A DNA stretch of 64,000 nt from Geomonas limicola (lineage in GTDB: Bacteria > Desulfobacterota > Desulfuromonadia > Geobacterales > Geobacteraceae): the NCBI RefSeq assembly GCF_014193675.1, contig NZ_BLXZ01000003.1:310001-374000 (forward strand), in the 5' to 3' direction. Positions 24,439 through 32,888 of this stretch are shown here, piece after piece. Position 1 is the stretch's first letter, and every line of letters starts with the position of its first letter. A model generated the notes under the pieces. That model was not told where the DNA came from, did not search any database, and was given only the letters and a program-made list of their open reading frames with translations. A program made the translations under genes and the position numbers.

Positions 24439-25686
24439 ATGGTGCACGGAGAAGCCTGGACCCTCAAGGAGTTTTTCACCTACCCCAACGAGTACATCTA
24501 CTGGACCATCCAGATCGTCATGTACCCCTTCATGACCGGCCTGGTGGCGGGAGCCTTCGTGCTCTCCTCGCTCTACCACGTCTTCGGCGTCACGCAGCTC
24601 AAAGGGATCGCCCGCTTCTCGCTGGTGTTCTCCTTCGCGCTCCTGCCGGTCGCCATGCTCCCCTTGATGCTGCACCTGCAGCAGCCGCAGCGCGGCATCG
24701 AGGTGATGATGACGCCGCACTTCACCAGCGCCATCGCGGCCTTCGGCATCGTCTTCTCCACCTACGGGATGATCGTCGCCTCGGAGCTTTGGTTCGTGTA
24801 CCGCAAGCATTTCGTGGAAAACGCGCTCAAGCTGCGCGAGATCGACGACCGTAACCTCTCCGAGCACCTGTGGCACCTGCTCTACACGGTGCTCTCCCTG
24901 GGGACCACCGACATAAGCCACGAGGCGCTGGAGGCCGACGAGCGGGCGGTGAAAAAGCTCGCGGCGGCGGGGATCCCGGTTGCCTGCTTCCTGCACGGCT
25001 ACGCCGGTTTCATCTTCGGCTCGGTGAAGGCGAACGCCCTCTGGATGACGCCGCTTATGCCGGTGATCTTCATCTGTTCGGCGGTCGTTTCGGGGATCGC
25101 CCTGTGCATCCTGACCTACATCATCACCATGGAGATCAGGAAGTTCCTGGCCCAGCGCCGGCACCGCGAGCATCCGGAGCTCCCGAGTCCGGACGAGCTC
25201 AAAAGCGCCGAGCTGCACGTGGTGACCATGACCACCAAGTACCTGGTGATGTTCCTGGTGGCGGCGATCACCCTCGAGCTTTTGGACCTGATCTTCCGGG
25301 GCTACACGGCGATGAAGTCCTGGGACATCTTGCGGAGCGTCATCTACGAGCGCGACTTCGTGAACATCTTCGTGATCCAGTACGGCCTGGGGAACCTGCT
25401 CCCCTTCATCATCTTCCTCACCCCCGGCCTCACCATCCGGCGCGCCCTGGCAGGGACTTCGCTCGTGCTCCTCGGGGTCTTCATGATGCGCTGGAACGTG
25501 GTCATCGGCGGCCAGGCCTTCTCATCCTCCCTCTCCGGGTTCATGCACTACGTGCTCCCCGTCTGGCCCGACAGCATGGAGACCTACAAGGAGGGGCTCA
25601 TGGGGGCCCTGACTGTCGCGATAGTGCCGTTTTGCCTCTTCTACCTCCTCAACAAGGTGATGCCCGTTTTCAAAGACACCCACTAA
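24439..25686 (+). CDS. NrfD-like quinol-oxidising membrane subunit (CbcU-like)
   Basis: The 415-residue protein has nine or ten hydrophobic segments of NrfD/PsrC type. The N terminus carries the family's YPNEYIYWTIQIVMYPFMTGLVAG. The segments from about residue 140 contain HGYAGFIFGSVKANALW, a motif of NrfD-family proteins near the quinone site. It is expected to oxidise menaquinol and pass electrons to the ferredoxin and then to the tetraheme cytochrome. It starts right after the ferredoxin gene and ends the operon; the next gene lies 115 nt away. Confidence 0.88.
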   Translation: MVHGEAWTLKEFFTYPNEYIYWTIQIVMYPFMTGLVAGAFVLSSLYHVFGVTQLKGIARFSLVFSFALLPVAMLPLMLHLQQPQRGIEVMMTPHFTSAIAAFGIVFSTYGMIVASELWFVYRKHFVENALKLREIDDRNLSEHLWHLLYTVLSLGTTDISHEALEADERAVKKLAAAGIPVACFLHGYAGFIFGSVKANALWMTPLMPVIFICSAVVSGIALCILTYIITMEIRKFLAQRRHREHPELPSPDELKSAELHVVTMTTKYLVMFLVAAITLELLDLIFRGYTAMKSWDILRSVIYERDFVNIFVIQYGLGNLLPFIIFLTPGLTIRRALAGTSLVLLGVFMMRWNVVIGGQAFSSSLSGFMHYVLPVWPDSMETYKEGLMGALTVAIVPFCLFYLLNKVMPVFKDTH

Positions 25687-25728
25687 CACTTCCCGAAATA
25701 CTCCGACCGCACCGTTGACCATCACCGA

Positions 25729-25755
25729 GCGGAAGAGGCAGACTGCCTCTTCCGC
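25729..25755 (+). terminator. Perfect hairpin after the NrfD-like gene
   Basis: GCGGAAGAGGCA and TGCCTCTTCCGC form a 12-bp perfect stem with a 3-nt loop. There is no T tract, so it may be a weak terminator or an RNA stability hairpin ahead of the next gene. Confidence 0.5.
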
Positions 25756-25801
25756 CTCGCACGCCATCCGGAGGGCGTACTTCCGGAACTGGAGGTGAGT
25801 C

Positions 25802-27637
25802 TTGGCCAGGGACCCTGAGCAGGCTGCGCGGATCGAACAGTTGGGCAGCGAGCTGAGCGCGCTGAGCGCGCGGGTGGCACAGCTTGAGCTGCTTCTATCA
25901 GCTTCAGGACAGGGTGTGCCGACGCCAGCTGCGGCAGCGGAGCCTGCACCGGCCTGGCGCAGCTACCCCGACCAGGCGGACGAGGACGTTTCGGAGGAGA
26001 TCCTGGACTGGGCCGGCAAGGCACACCTGCTGACCCGGGTCTCCACCCTCTGTTTTTTGCTGGTGCTGGCGCTCGTCTTGCGTACCCTCACCGACAACCG
26101 GATGATCGACACGCTTCTGGGCTCGGTGCTCGGCATGGGTTACGCGGCGGCGCTCATGGCCATCGGGGCCTGGCGCTACCACGTGAAGAGCCCGCTTGCG
26201 CCGATCTTCGCGGCGTCGGGGGCGATCCTCATGAGCACCATCGTGGTGGAGACCCACAGCCGCTTCGCCTCGCTCCCCCTGGTCCCCGCCTACCTCACGC
26301 TCATCGCCACCGGCGGGGCGATGGCCTGGGTAAGCTACCGCTACCAGCGCTTCCTTCCCATCTCGCTGGGCACCCTCGGGATGTGCCTGGCCGGAGCTGC
26401 CATCGACTACCCGCACCCCTTCTTCCCCTACCTCTCGCTGGTCCTCTTTGCCGCCAACATCCTGGGCTACTTCGCGGCGCAGCTTAAAAGCTGCTCCTGG
26501 CTGCGCTGGATCGTGCTGGCGGTGACCCTGGCCATGCTGCAGCTCTGGACGGTGCGCCTCGGCATGCTCCAGGTGAACCACCAGACCGTGCCGGCTGACC
26601 TCGCGGCGGGCTGGATCCTCCCGACCCTGGCGGCCTTCGCCCTGCTCTTCCTGCTGCTCGCCTTGACGGGGATCCTGCTTCCCGGCCCCGGGCGGGTCTC
26701 CCGCTTCAACCTCGCCCTCCCCACCCTGAACACGGTCTGGCTCTTCGCCGCGGCAGGCTACCTGGTGCACTCCTCCGGCGGCAACACCCGGGTCTTGGGG
26801 CAGGTCGGCACGGTGCTGGCCCTCGGTCTACTGGGCCTCAGCGTCTGGCTTGCCGGCAGGCGCGAGAAGGGGGCACCCGGCAGTAGCGCCTTCGCCCTGG
26901 CCGGAGCGGCCCTGGCGGCCCTTGCCCTCCCCTTCGCCTTCGGAAAATTCACGCTTTCCCTGCCGGCCCTCTCGGTGATCGCCTTCTCCCTGGCCTTCAT
27001 GTCCCGGGAGTGGCAAAACGGTGGCATCCGTGCCTGCGCGTACCTGATCCAGATCTACGCCTCGCTGGCGCTGGCCATCTACCTACAGCTGCATGGAGAC
27101 GCCGCCGGCGACGTGGTCAACACTGTTCCGGCCGGGTTGATCGCACTCATCGCGCTATACCAGTACCAGTGGTGCCGGCAGTGGCCTCCGCCCTCCTCGT
27201 CAGTCTTTGAACGTTTCGATGCCGGGGATCTCAGCGCCGTCTCCCTGCTGCTCTGCGCACTCGCCAGTGCCTTTTTCATGGCCAAGGCCGGTATCTTCCA
27301 GCTGATCGCCATGGCGGTGCCCGCAGCAGAATTTTCCAATACCTTTGGCTGCAGCCAGTCGATCATCATCAACGGCTCGGCTGCCCTGCTGATGGGCTTC
27401 GCCTATCTCAAGCGCAACAAGGAGCTGCGCAACGTGGCGGTGCTGGTGACCCTGATCGGCGCCGTGAAGGTGTTTGTCTATGACCTTTTCGGAGCCCACG
27501 GCGTGCCGCTGGTAGCAAGCGTCTTCACCTTTGGCCTTGCCGCGGCCCTCGAGTCGGTGGCGCTGGGGCGCTGGCAGAAGCACCGGGAAACCCCTGCCGC
27601 ACTACCCTCCGACAGCGCCGCGCGCCCGGCCGCCTGA
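25802..27637 (+). CDS. Large multi-pass membrane protein, DUF2339-like
   Basis: The 611-residue protein starts with TTG after GGAGGTGAG. The first 40 residues are a predicted coiled coil (EQLGSELSALSARVAQLELLL), followed by an Ala/Pro-rich linker and then about 15-18 closely spaced hydrophobic segments with short loops from residue 75 to 590. This resembles DUF2339 membrane proteins (coiled coil plus many helices), whose function is unknown. It is in the same orientation as the cbc-type operon, but the gap and hairpin suggest separate control. Confidence 0.65.
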   Translation: MARDPEQAARIEQLGSELSALSARVAQLELLLSASGQGVPTPAAAAEPAPAWRSYPDQADEDVSEEILDWAGKAHLLTRVSTLCFLLVLALVLRTLTDNRMIDTLLGSVLGMGYAAALMAIGAWRYHVKSPLAPIFAASGAILMSTIVVETHSRFASLPLVPAYLTLIATGGAMAWVSYRYQRFLPISLGTLGMCLAGAAIDYPHPFFPYLSLVLFAANILGYFAAQLKSCSWLRWIVLAVTLAMLQLWTVRLGMLQVNHQTVPADLAAGWILPTLAAFALLFLLLALTGILLPGPGRVSRFNLALPTLNTVWLFAAAGYLVHSSGGNTRVLGQVGTVLALGLLGLSVWLAGRREKGAPGSSAFALAGAALAALALPFAFGKFTLSLPALSVIAFSLAFMSREWQNGGIRACAYLIQIYASLALAIYLQLHGDAAGDVVNTVPAGLIALIALYQYQWCRQWPPPSSSVFERFDAGDLSAVSLLLCALASAFFMAKAGIFQLIAMAVPAAEFSNTFGCSQSIIINGSAALLMGFAYLKRNKELRNVAVLVTLIGAVKVFVYDLFGAHGVPLVASVFTFGLAAALESVALGRWQKHRETPAALPSDSAARPAA

Positions 27638-27757
27638 AGCGGTAAAAGGAGTTCGGCACAAAGAGCACACACGTCCCCCCTCCCTTGACGGGAGGAGGCC
27701 GGGGGGGTGGGTGAAGCTGCCAGCTCCACCTCAGTGGCACCGTGCCCCTCAACCTGC

Positions 27758-27780
27758 CCCTCTCCCGCCAGGGGAGAGGG
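27758..27780. repeat. REP-like inverted repeat
   Basis: CCCTCTCCC and GGGAGAGGG are separated by 5 nt; the same arms are at 10091-10113. A second GC-rich palindrome (CCTCCC/GGGAGG) lies at about 27680-27696. I see no gene in 27638-27904. Confidence 0.65.
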
Positions 27781-27803
27781 ACTCACCACCTCTGCCGAAG
27801 CAC

Positions 27804-27843
27804 AAAAAAAGGCCCCCGCCGCTAAGGCTGGGGGCCTTTTTTC
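27804..27843. terminator. Bidirectional rho-independent terminator
   Basis: AAAAAAAGGCCCCC and GGGGGCCTTTTTT flank GCCGCTAAGGCT. It serves the membrane protein gene and the convergent era. Confidence 0.9.
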
Positions 27844-27904
27844 TTATGTGTTCCTTGGGTGTCGTACCTACCGAGCCGCACCCGCAGACCGCGCCTCGCG
27901 GGAG

Positions 27905-28801
27905 TTACGAGCTGTACCCGAACTCCTTGAGCATCCGGCTGTTCTCGCTCCACTCGCCGCTTACCCGCACGAAGAGCTCCAGAAACACCTTGGTGTCCAA
28001 AAGCCGCTCGATCTCCTGGCGCGACTGCATCCCGATGCGTTTGAGCATGTCTCCGCGTTTACCGATGATGATCCCCTTCTGCGAGTCGCGCTCCACGTTC
28101 ACCGTCGCCTGGATCGCCACCAGGCCGTCCGGCCGCTCCTTAAAGCTGTCCACCACCACGGCAACCGAATAGGGTACCTCGTCCCGGGTCATCCGGAAGA
28201 TCTTCTCGCGGATGATCTCGGCGACGATGAAGCGCTCGGGGAGATCGGTCAGGATGTCGTCGGGGAAGTAGCAGGGCCCCTCCGGGAGCAGGCCGTGCAC
28301 TAGTTGCACCACCTGCTCGACACCGTCGCCGGTCTGCGCGGAGATGGGGATGATCTCCTTGAAGGGGTAGACGTCGCCGTAGGCCAGGAGGCGCTCCAAC
28401 AGGTCCGACTTGGGGAACAGGTCGATCTTGTTCAAAACCAGGATGACCGGGGCGTCGACACCCGCGAGGACCTCCTTGATCATCCCGGTTTCCTTGGTCG
28501 GATCGGCCGCGCCGTCCACCAGGTAGAGGATGACGTCGACCCCCTGTACCGCCGACAACGCTTCCTCGACCATGAACTTGTTGAGCCGGGACTTGGCGCG
28601 GTGGATGCCAGGGGTGTCGATGAAGACGATCTGGCCGCCGGGGACGTTGTGGATCCCCTGGATGCGGTTCCTGGTGGTCTGCGGTTTATCCGAGGTGATG
28701 ACGATTTTCTCGCCCAGGATCTTGTTCAACATGGTCGACTTGCCGACGTTGGGGCGGCCGACGATCGCTACGAAACCTGAGCGGAATGCTGCTTCTGACA
28801 T
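27905..28801 (-). CDS. era: GTPase Era
   Basis: The 298-residue protein starts [10 protein letters not shown] at 28801, 8 nt after AGGAGA; a longer reading frame upstream overlaps the radical SAM gene and has no better site. G1 [10 protein letters not shown]3 DTPG, G4 NKID and G5-like SAQT are present, and the C-terminal KH domain holds [14 protein letters not shown]. Era binds the 3' end of 16S rRNA during 30S maturation. In many bacteria it is next to rnc, as here (with a radical SAM gene in between). Confidence 0.97.
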   Translation of the reverse strand: MSEAAFRSGFVAIVGRPNVGKSTMLNKILGEKIVITSDKPQTTRNRIQGIHNVPGGQIVFIDTPGIHRAKSRLNKFMVEEALSAVQGVDVILYLVDGAADPTKETGMIKEVLAGVDAPVILVLNKIDLFPKSDLLERLLAYGDVYPFKEIIPISAQTGDGVEQVVQLVHGLLPEGPCYFPDDILTDLPERFIVAEIIREKIFRMTRDEVPYSVAVVVDSFKERPDGLVAIQATVNVERDSQKGIIIGKRGDMLKRIGMQSRQEIERLLDTKVFLELFVRVSGEWSENSRMLKEFGYSS

Positions 28802-28877
28802 GGGTATTCTCCTGAAATCTTCTACTTGCTTGCTAGGTCTCACCATACGGGAAAAGCACGGCGAAGAAAAGTCCTCT

Positions 28878-29993
28878 TTATACGCCGCGCCCGACATGGC
28901 AATGCCCGACGTTCACGAAGGCCGGCGCCGCAGGGGTCTCCCCACCCGGCTCCCAATCGGCGAGGCTCCCGAGGCGCACCCCCTTGGGCCCGTCCAGGGC
29001 GATCACCTCTCGGTCCAGGGCTGCGTCTTCGGTCACCTTGAGGATCCGAACCGCGAAGAGTTCGGTCAGCCGCTCCAGGTTGCGTCGCCTTTGTCCCACC
29101 AGGTCCGAGATCCGTCCGGGAGTGCATCGGAAACTCACCTCGCTCCCCGGCGCGGTTTCTTCCAGCAAGCTGGCCATGAGGTCGCAGCAGAGCTCTGACT
29201 CGACCAATTGACCGAAGGCGGGGTGAAACGGGCCGGCGAGGATCGTGCCGGGGGTTTCCAGTTCTTCCGTGGGCTGCAGGCCGAGGCGAACCACCGGAAC
29301 ACCCGCCCGCCGCGCCAGTTTAAGCAGTTCCTTGCACCAGGCCACCGCCTCATCCAGGGGAAGCGGCCGGTAACTCCCCCGCCGATAGAGTTCGGCAAGC
29401 TCGGTCCCTTCGACCACCAACGTCGGGTAGATTCTCAAGAAGGAGGGTGCAAACTGCAGCACCCGCTTCAGGGAGGTAAGCGAGTTCTCCAGGGTGTCGC
29501 CGGGAAGACCCGGCATGAGCTGTACGCCGACCCGGAAACCGCGTCCCTTGAGGGTCGCCAGTGCCTGCTCGCTGTCTTGGGAGGCATGCCCGCGCCCCGA
29601 CAGCTGGAGCACCTCGTCGTTCATCGACTGAACTCCAAGTTCCACGGTGCCAACGCCCATGCGCTCTAACAAGGATACTGCAGCGTGATCGACAGCGTCT
29701 GGCCTGGTGGAAATCCGGAGCGAGGAAACCGTGCCGGCAGCGAGATACGGCTGCAGCGTACCGAGGAGTTGGACTTGCTGTTCCTGTGCAAGCGCGGTGA
29801 AGCTGCCACCGTAAAAGGCGACCTCGAGTTGGCGGCCGGGTGCGCTGGCTCGAAAGGCCTCGATCTTTTCCTGGATGGCCTGGGTGTCGGGGAGAGCTGC
29901 GCGGCTGCCGGAGATCTTTTCCTGGTCGCAGAAGACACAGCGGTGCGGGCAGCCCAGGTGGGAAATGAAGAACGGTACGACAACCGGCCTCAA
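28878..29993 (-). CDS. Elp3-like radical SAM protein
   Basis: The 371-residue protein begins [24 protein letters not shown] with the radical SAM cluster CxxxCxxC. The rest follows an Elp3/COG1243 architecture: [29 protein letters not shown], and [11 protein letters not shown]. There is no GNAT acetyltransferase domain at the C terminus, so it is a short form. Elp3-like proteins modify tRNA wobble uridines or other substrates; the target here is unknown. It overlaps rnc by 4 nt (ATGA) and lies before era, so it is co-expressed with rRNA processing genes. Confidence 0.85.
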   Translation of the reverse strand: MRPVVVPFFISHLGCPHRCVFCDQEKISGSRAALPDTQAIQEKIEAFRASAPGRQLEVAFYGGSFTALAQEQQVQLLGTLQPYLAAGTVSSLRISTRPDAVDHAAVSLLERMGVGTVELGVQSMNDEVLQLSGRGHASQDSEQALATLKGRGFRVGVQLMPGLPGDTLENSLTSLKRVLQFAPSFLRIYPTLVVEGTELAELYRRGSYRPLPLDEAVAWCKELLKLARRAGVPVVRLGLQPTEELETPGTILAGPFHPAFGQLVESELCCDLMASLLEETAPGSEVSFRCTPGRISDLVGQRRRNLERLTELFAVRILKVTEDAALDREVIALDGPKGVRLGSLADWEPGGETPAAPAFVNVGHCHVGRGV

Positions 29994-30688
29994 GGAGTCC
30001 CCTCGAGACGTTGCCAGGCGACCTTCGCTGCGGCCTGTTCCGCTTCCTTTTTGCTGCGTCCCTCACCCTCGCCCATCAGCTGGTCGCCCAGGAAGAGCTC
30101 GACGGTGAAGCGCCGGTCGTGGTCGGGGCCACTCACCAGCTTCAGCTGGTAGCGCGGCAGGACGCCGCGCTCCAGGCGGGCGCGCTCCTGCAGTGCCGTC
30201 TTGAAATCGCGTCCGGCAAGGCCGTCGCCACCCAGTAGCAGCTCGCCGAACTGCTGGCGCACCACCTGCCGCACCGCCTCGATGCCGCCGTCCAGGTACA
30301 CCGCGGCCAGAAGCGCCTCGTAGGCATCGGCCAAGAGCGAGCGTTTCTCGCGTCCCCCGCCCTTCTCCTCGCCGCGCCCCAGGCGCAGTGCCGCCCCCAA
30401 GTCGAGGGTGACGGCCAGGCGGGCCAAGCTCACCTCTTCCACCAGCGAGGCCCGGATCCGGGTGAGTTCCCCCTCGCGGCTGCCGGGAAACTGCACCAGG
30501 AGCATCTCGGAGAGCAGGAAATCGAGCACCGCGTCGCCGAAGAACTCCAGGCGCTGGTTATCCCTGCCGCCCCCCGCCTCGTTGACGTAGGTCCGGTGGG
30601 TCAAGGCCTCTTCCAGGAGTTCCTGGTTCGCGAAGCTGTAGCCGAGTGCGCTCTCGACCCGCTGCAGTCTCTCGTTGTCGCTTTCCAT
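29990..30688 (-). CDS. rnc: Ribonuclease III
   Basis: The 232-residue protein has the RNase III signature NQRLEFFGDAVLDFLLS with the catalytic acidic residues, a second catalytic site ADAYEALLAAVYLDGG, and a C-terminal double-stranded RNA binding domain (about 160-230, ending SKKEAEQAAAKVAWQRL). It cleaves double-stranded RNA in rRNA processing. Its stop overlaps the radical SAM start, and it begins the rnc-rSAM-era unit. Confidence 0.97.
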   Translation of the reverse strand: MESDNERLQRVESALGYSFANQELLEEALTHRTYVNEAGGGRDNQRLEFFGDAVLDFLLSEMLLVQFPGSREGELTRIRASLVEEVSLARLAVTLDLGAALRLGRGEEKGGGREKRSLLADAYEALLAAVYLDGGIEAVRQVVRQQFGELLLGGDGLAGRDFKTALQERARLERGVLPRYQLKLVSGPDHDRRFTVELFLGDQLMGEGEGRSKKEAEQAAAKVAWQRLEGTP

Positions 30689-31044
30689 GGCGGCATCATC
30701 CTCTTTTCAAAGTTGCCACACTATAGCCAAAGCGTCCCGGCATGGCAATAGGCACCGGTTTTATTCAGTCGTATGCCGGACCTATACACTGTCTTGACGT
30801 CCAGAAACCGAGCTACTTCAAGCATTTGGCGGCGGCCGAGACAGTGAGCCCGGCCACAGTGACAGTCCCCATGTATTGCTGCACCATACTGAAGAGTTTC
30901 CCCATCGTGGACAGTAACGGGATCGTCCTGCCAACCTGCCTGAATTGCTACCCTTTTTCACCAGCAGGAAGGCCCGCGACCACTGGCATGCATCCTGCTA
31001 ATCCATGGATGAACGACTGCAATGGCGCTGCGAAGGAGGAAGTC

Positions 31045-31263
31045 ATGAAAAACGCGTTTACCACCATCCTGACACTGGCAGCCCTGGCCACCACGGCACT
31101 TACCGTCAACGGCGGCGCCCTGTGGGCCGAGCGGGGTATCCTCCCCGCAGCCGCCCTGGTAGCCTTGGCGGCAGTCCTCGCGGGTCAGACCATACCGGCC
31201 CTCCTGTTGCTCCTGGGTGCGGGAGACAAAGAGATCAATCGCCCCAACGCTGCGGCGAGGTAA
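31045..31263 (+). CDS. Small hydrophobic protein, unknown
   Basis: The 72-residue protein MKNAFTTILTLAALATTALT follows AAGGAGGA. It has two hydrophobic stretches (about residues 5-25 and 33-61) and a charged tail ending in GAGDKEINRPNAAAR, so it is probably a small membrane protein. A hairpin terminator follows. The frame is open further upstream, but no good site is there. Between 30689 and 31044 I see no other gene. Confidence 0.5.
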   Translation: MKNAFTTILTLAALATTALTVNGGALWAERGILPAAALVALAAVLAGQTIPALLLLLGAGDKEINRPNAAAR

Positions 31264-31310
31264 TCCGGCAACCGCCACCAGCCACCTCGGACGTCGTCGA
31301 TGCAACTACG

Positions 31311-31348
31311 AAAAAGCTCCCGCGCCTGCAGGCGGCCTGGAGCTTTTA
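31311..31348 (+). terminator. Rho-independent terminator
   Basis: AAAAAGCTCC and GGAGCTTTT form the base of the stem with an internal GCCTGCAGGC palindrome. It follows the small hydrophobic gene by about 50 nt. Nothing else is seen in 31349-31637. Confidence 0.7.
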
Positions 31349-31637
31349 CCTGCACGCGCTGCAGGTCCTTAACGCCAACGGCGCGAGGCAGCAGGAACCG
31401 GTAAGAGGCCGAGACCTTGGGAAGGCCAGGGCGTGGCACGTGACCGGATTGCTGAACCGAAGGCCGCTACTCTCAAGAACTTCCCTTTGCTCTATCAAGA
31501 AGCCCCCTCCCAAGAAGCAGTGCCTGTTGTGCAACACTTTAACCAAGTTCACTGTGTCCAATACCGGTATCCGAAACATCACCAACTGTGTTTTTTTGCA
31601 TTGCCGCTGATGACATCTGTCAGTGCCACCCATTGCA

Positions 31638-31666
31638 TTGACAATCGCATATAATTACTTTAAATT
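31638..31666 (+). promoter_or_regulatory. Sigma70 promoter of the FIST/hybrid-kinase operon
   Basis: TTGACA, a 17-nt spacer and TAAATT lie about 60 nt before the FIST gene. The boxes are the same as those of the imcH-like gene. Confidence 0.75.
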
Positions 31667-31725
31667 AATTCACCAACACAAACTTTTATAAGTACGGTAC
31701 ACCTGCCTCAGAGGAGAGATCAGTC

Positions 31726-32886
31726 ATGCGGTTTCGCTCGTCCAGTAGCACCCTGCCTGATTCCTATCGGGCCGGCTTTGAGATCGGGGGGGCGTTCACT
31801 CCTGATCCTCCAGAAGTCCTCCTGGTCTTTTCCTCCATCGCAACTGACGTCGACTTCGCTGACTTCTTCACCGGTCTCTACGACGCGCTGGGGACCCGGG
31901 ACCTGATCGTGTTCGGGGCAACCGGGGACGGAATCTACGAAACGTCCCTGGTCGCGCACCACGGGGTCTGCGCCCTCGGGATCTGGTCCGATGCGGCGCT
32001 CTCCTGGAGCGTGGCGCTCGAGCCCGAAGTCGGCTCCGACTCGCGGGGCAGCGCCCGCCGCTGTGCCGCTGCGGCCCTGGCCCGGTTGCCCGGCGAGCCT
32101 TCCTGGTGTTTCGTGGTGGCAGACGGCGTCACGGCCGACGGGACCGAACTGGTTAACGGCCTCAGGGAGTTGCTCCGGATACCGTTTGTAGGCGGCTTGG
32201 CGGGGGACGACCGCAAGTTTGAGCACAGCTTAATCCTGGTGAACGGCGAGGTACGGCAGGACTGCGTGGCCCTGCTGCTGGCCAGCGGCCCGCTCCCGTT
32301 CCACGCCTGTACCGTGAGCGGATTCGCCCCGCTGGGGGTCCCAGGGGTGGTGCAGCAGTCCCAGGGACAGATGGTGCAGCGCATCAGCGGCAGGACCCCG
32401 CTTGCCTTCATCAAGGACCAGATCGGCAAGCCGCTGGCCGACGTGGACTACGGCATCATCGCCCTCGCCGTCAATTCCGGCGATGCCGAGGGGCACTTTT
32501 ACTGCCGGACCTCGTGTCGCTTCAATACCCTTACCGAGTCGCTCACCCTGTTCGGCAGCATTCCGGAAGGGGCGACGGTAACGGTCAGCACGGCCGACAG
32601 TAAACAGCTGCTCTCTGCGGCCTCCTCCTGTCTTAAGATCACGGCCACCGCCGGGTTCACCCCGCGCGCCGCCCTGGTGATCAGTTGTGCAGGGCGCAAA
32701 TGGCAGCTCAAGAGCACCGGCGAGGAAGAGGTTCGGCTGATCCGGGAGGTGCTCGGTCCAGAGGTGCCGCTCATCGGGTTCCCCTCCTTTGGAGAGATCG
32801 GTCCCTTTTTCCTGGAGTCCAACACCAGCTATTCGGGCCCCTTCTTTCACAACGCATCCCTCGTCATCTGTCTTTTGGGAGGCTGA
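31726..32886 (+). CDS. FIST sensory domain protein
   Basis: The 386-residue protein has no signal peptide. Residues about 25-215 fit the FIST N domain (PPEVLLVFSS, GTRDLIVFGATGDGIY, PFVGGLAGDDRKF), and about 220-380 fit FIST C (QMVQRISGRTPLAFI, YCRTSCRFNTLTESLTLFGSIPEG, RAALVISCAGRKW, PLIGFPSFGEIGPF). FIST proteins are thought to sense small ligands, such as amino acids, for signal transduction. It overlaps nothing but is 2 nt from the next gene, a hybrid kinase whose start is at 32889, so the two form a sensor/transducer pair. Confidence 0.88.
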   Translation: MRFRSSSSTLPDSYRAGFEIGGAFTPDPPEVLLVFSSIATDVDFADFFTGLYDALGTRDLIVFGATGDGIYETSLVAHHGVCALGIWSDAALSWSVALEPEVGSDSRGSARRCAAAALARLPGEPSWCFVVADGVTADGTELVNGLRELLRIPFVGGLAGDDRKFEHSLILVNGEVRQDCVALLLASGPLPFHACTVSGFAPLGVPGVVQQSQGQMVQRISGRTPLAFIKDQIGKPLADVDYGIIALAVNSGDAEGHFYCRTSCRFNTLTESLTLFGSIPEGATVTVSTADSKQLLSAASSCLKITATAGFTPRAALVISCAGRKWQLKSTGEEEVRLIREVLGPEVPLIGFPSFGEIGPFFLESNTSYSGPFFHNASLVICLLGG

Positions 32887-32888
32887 CC

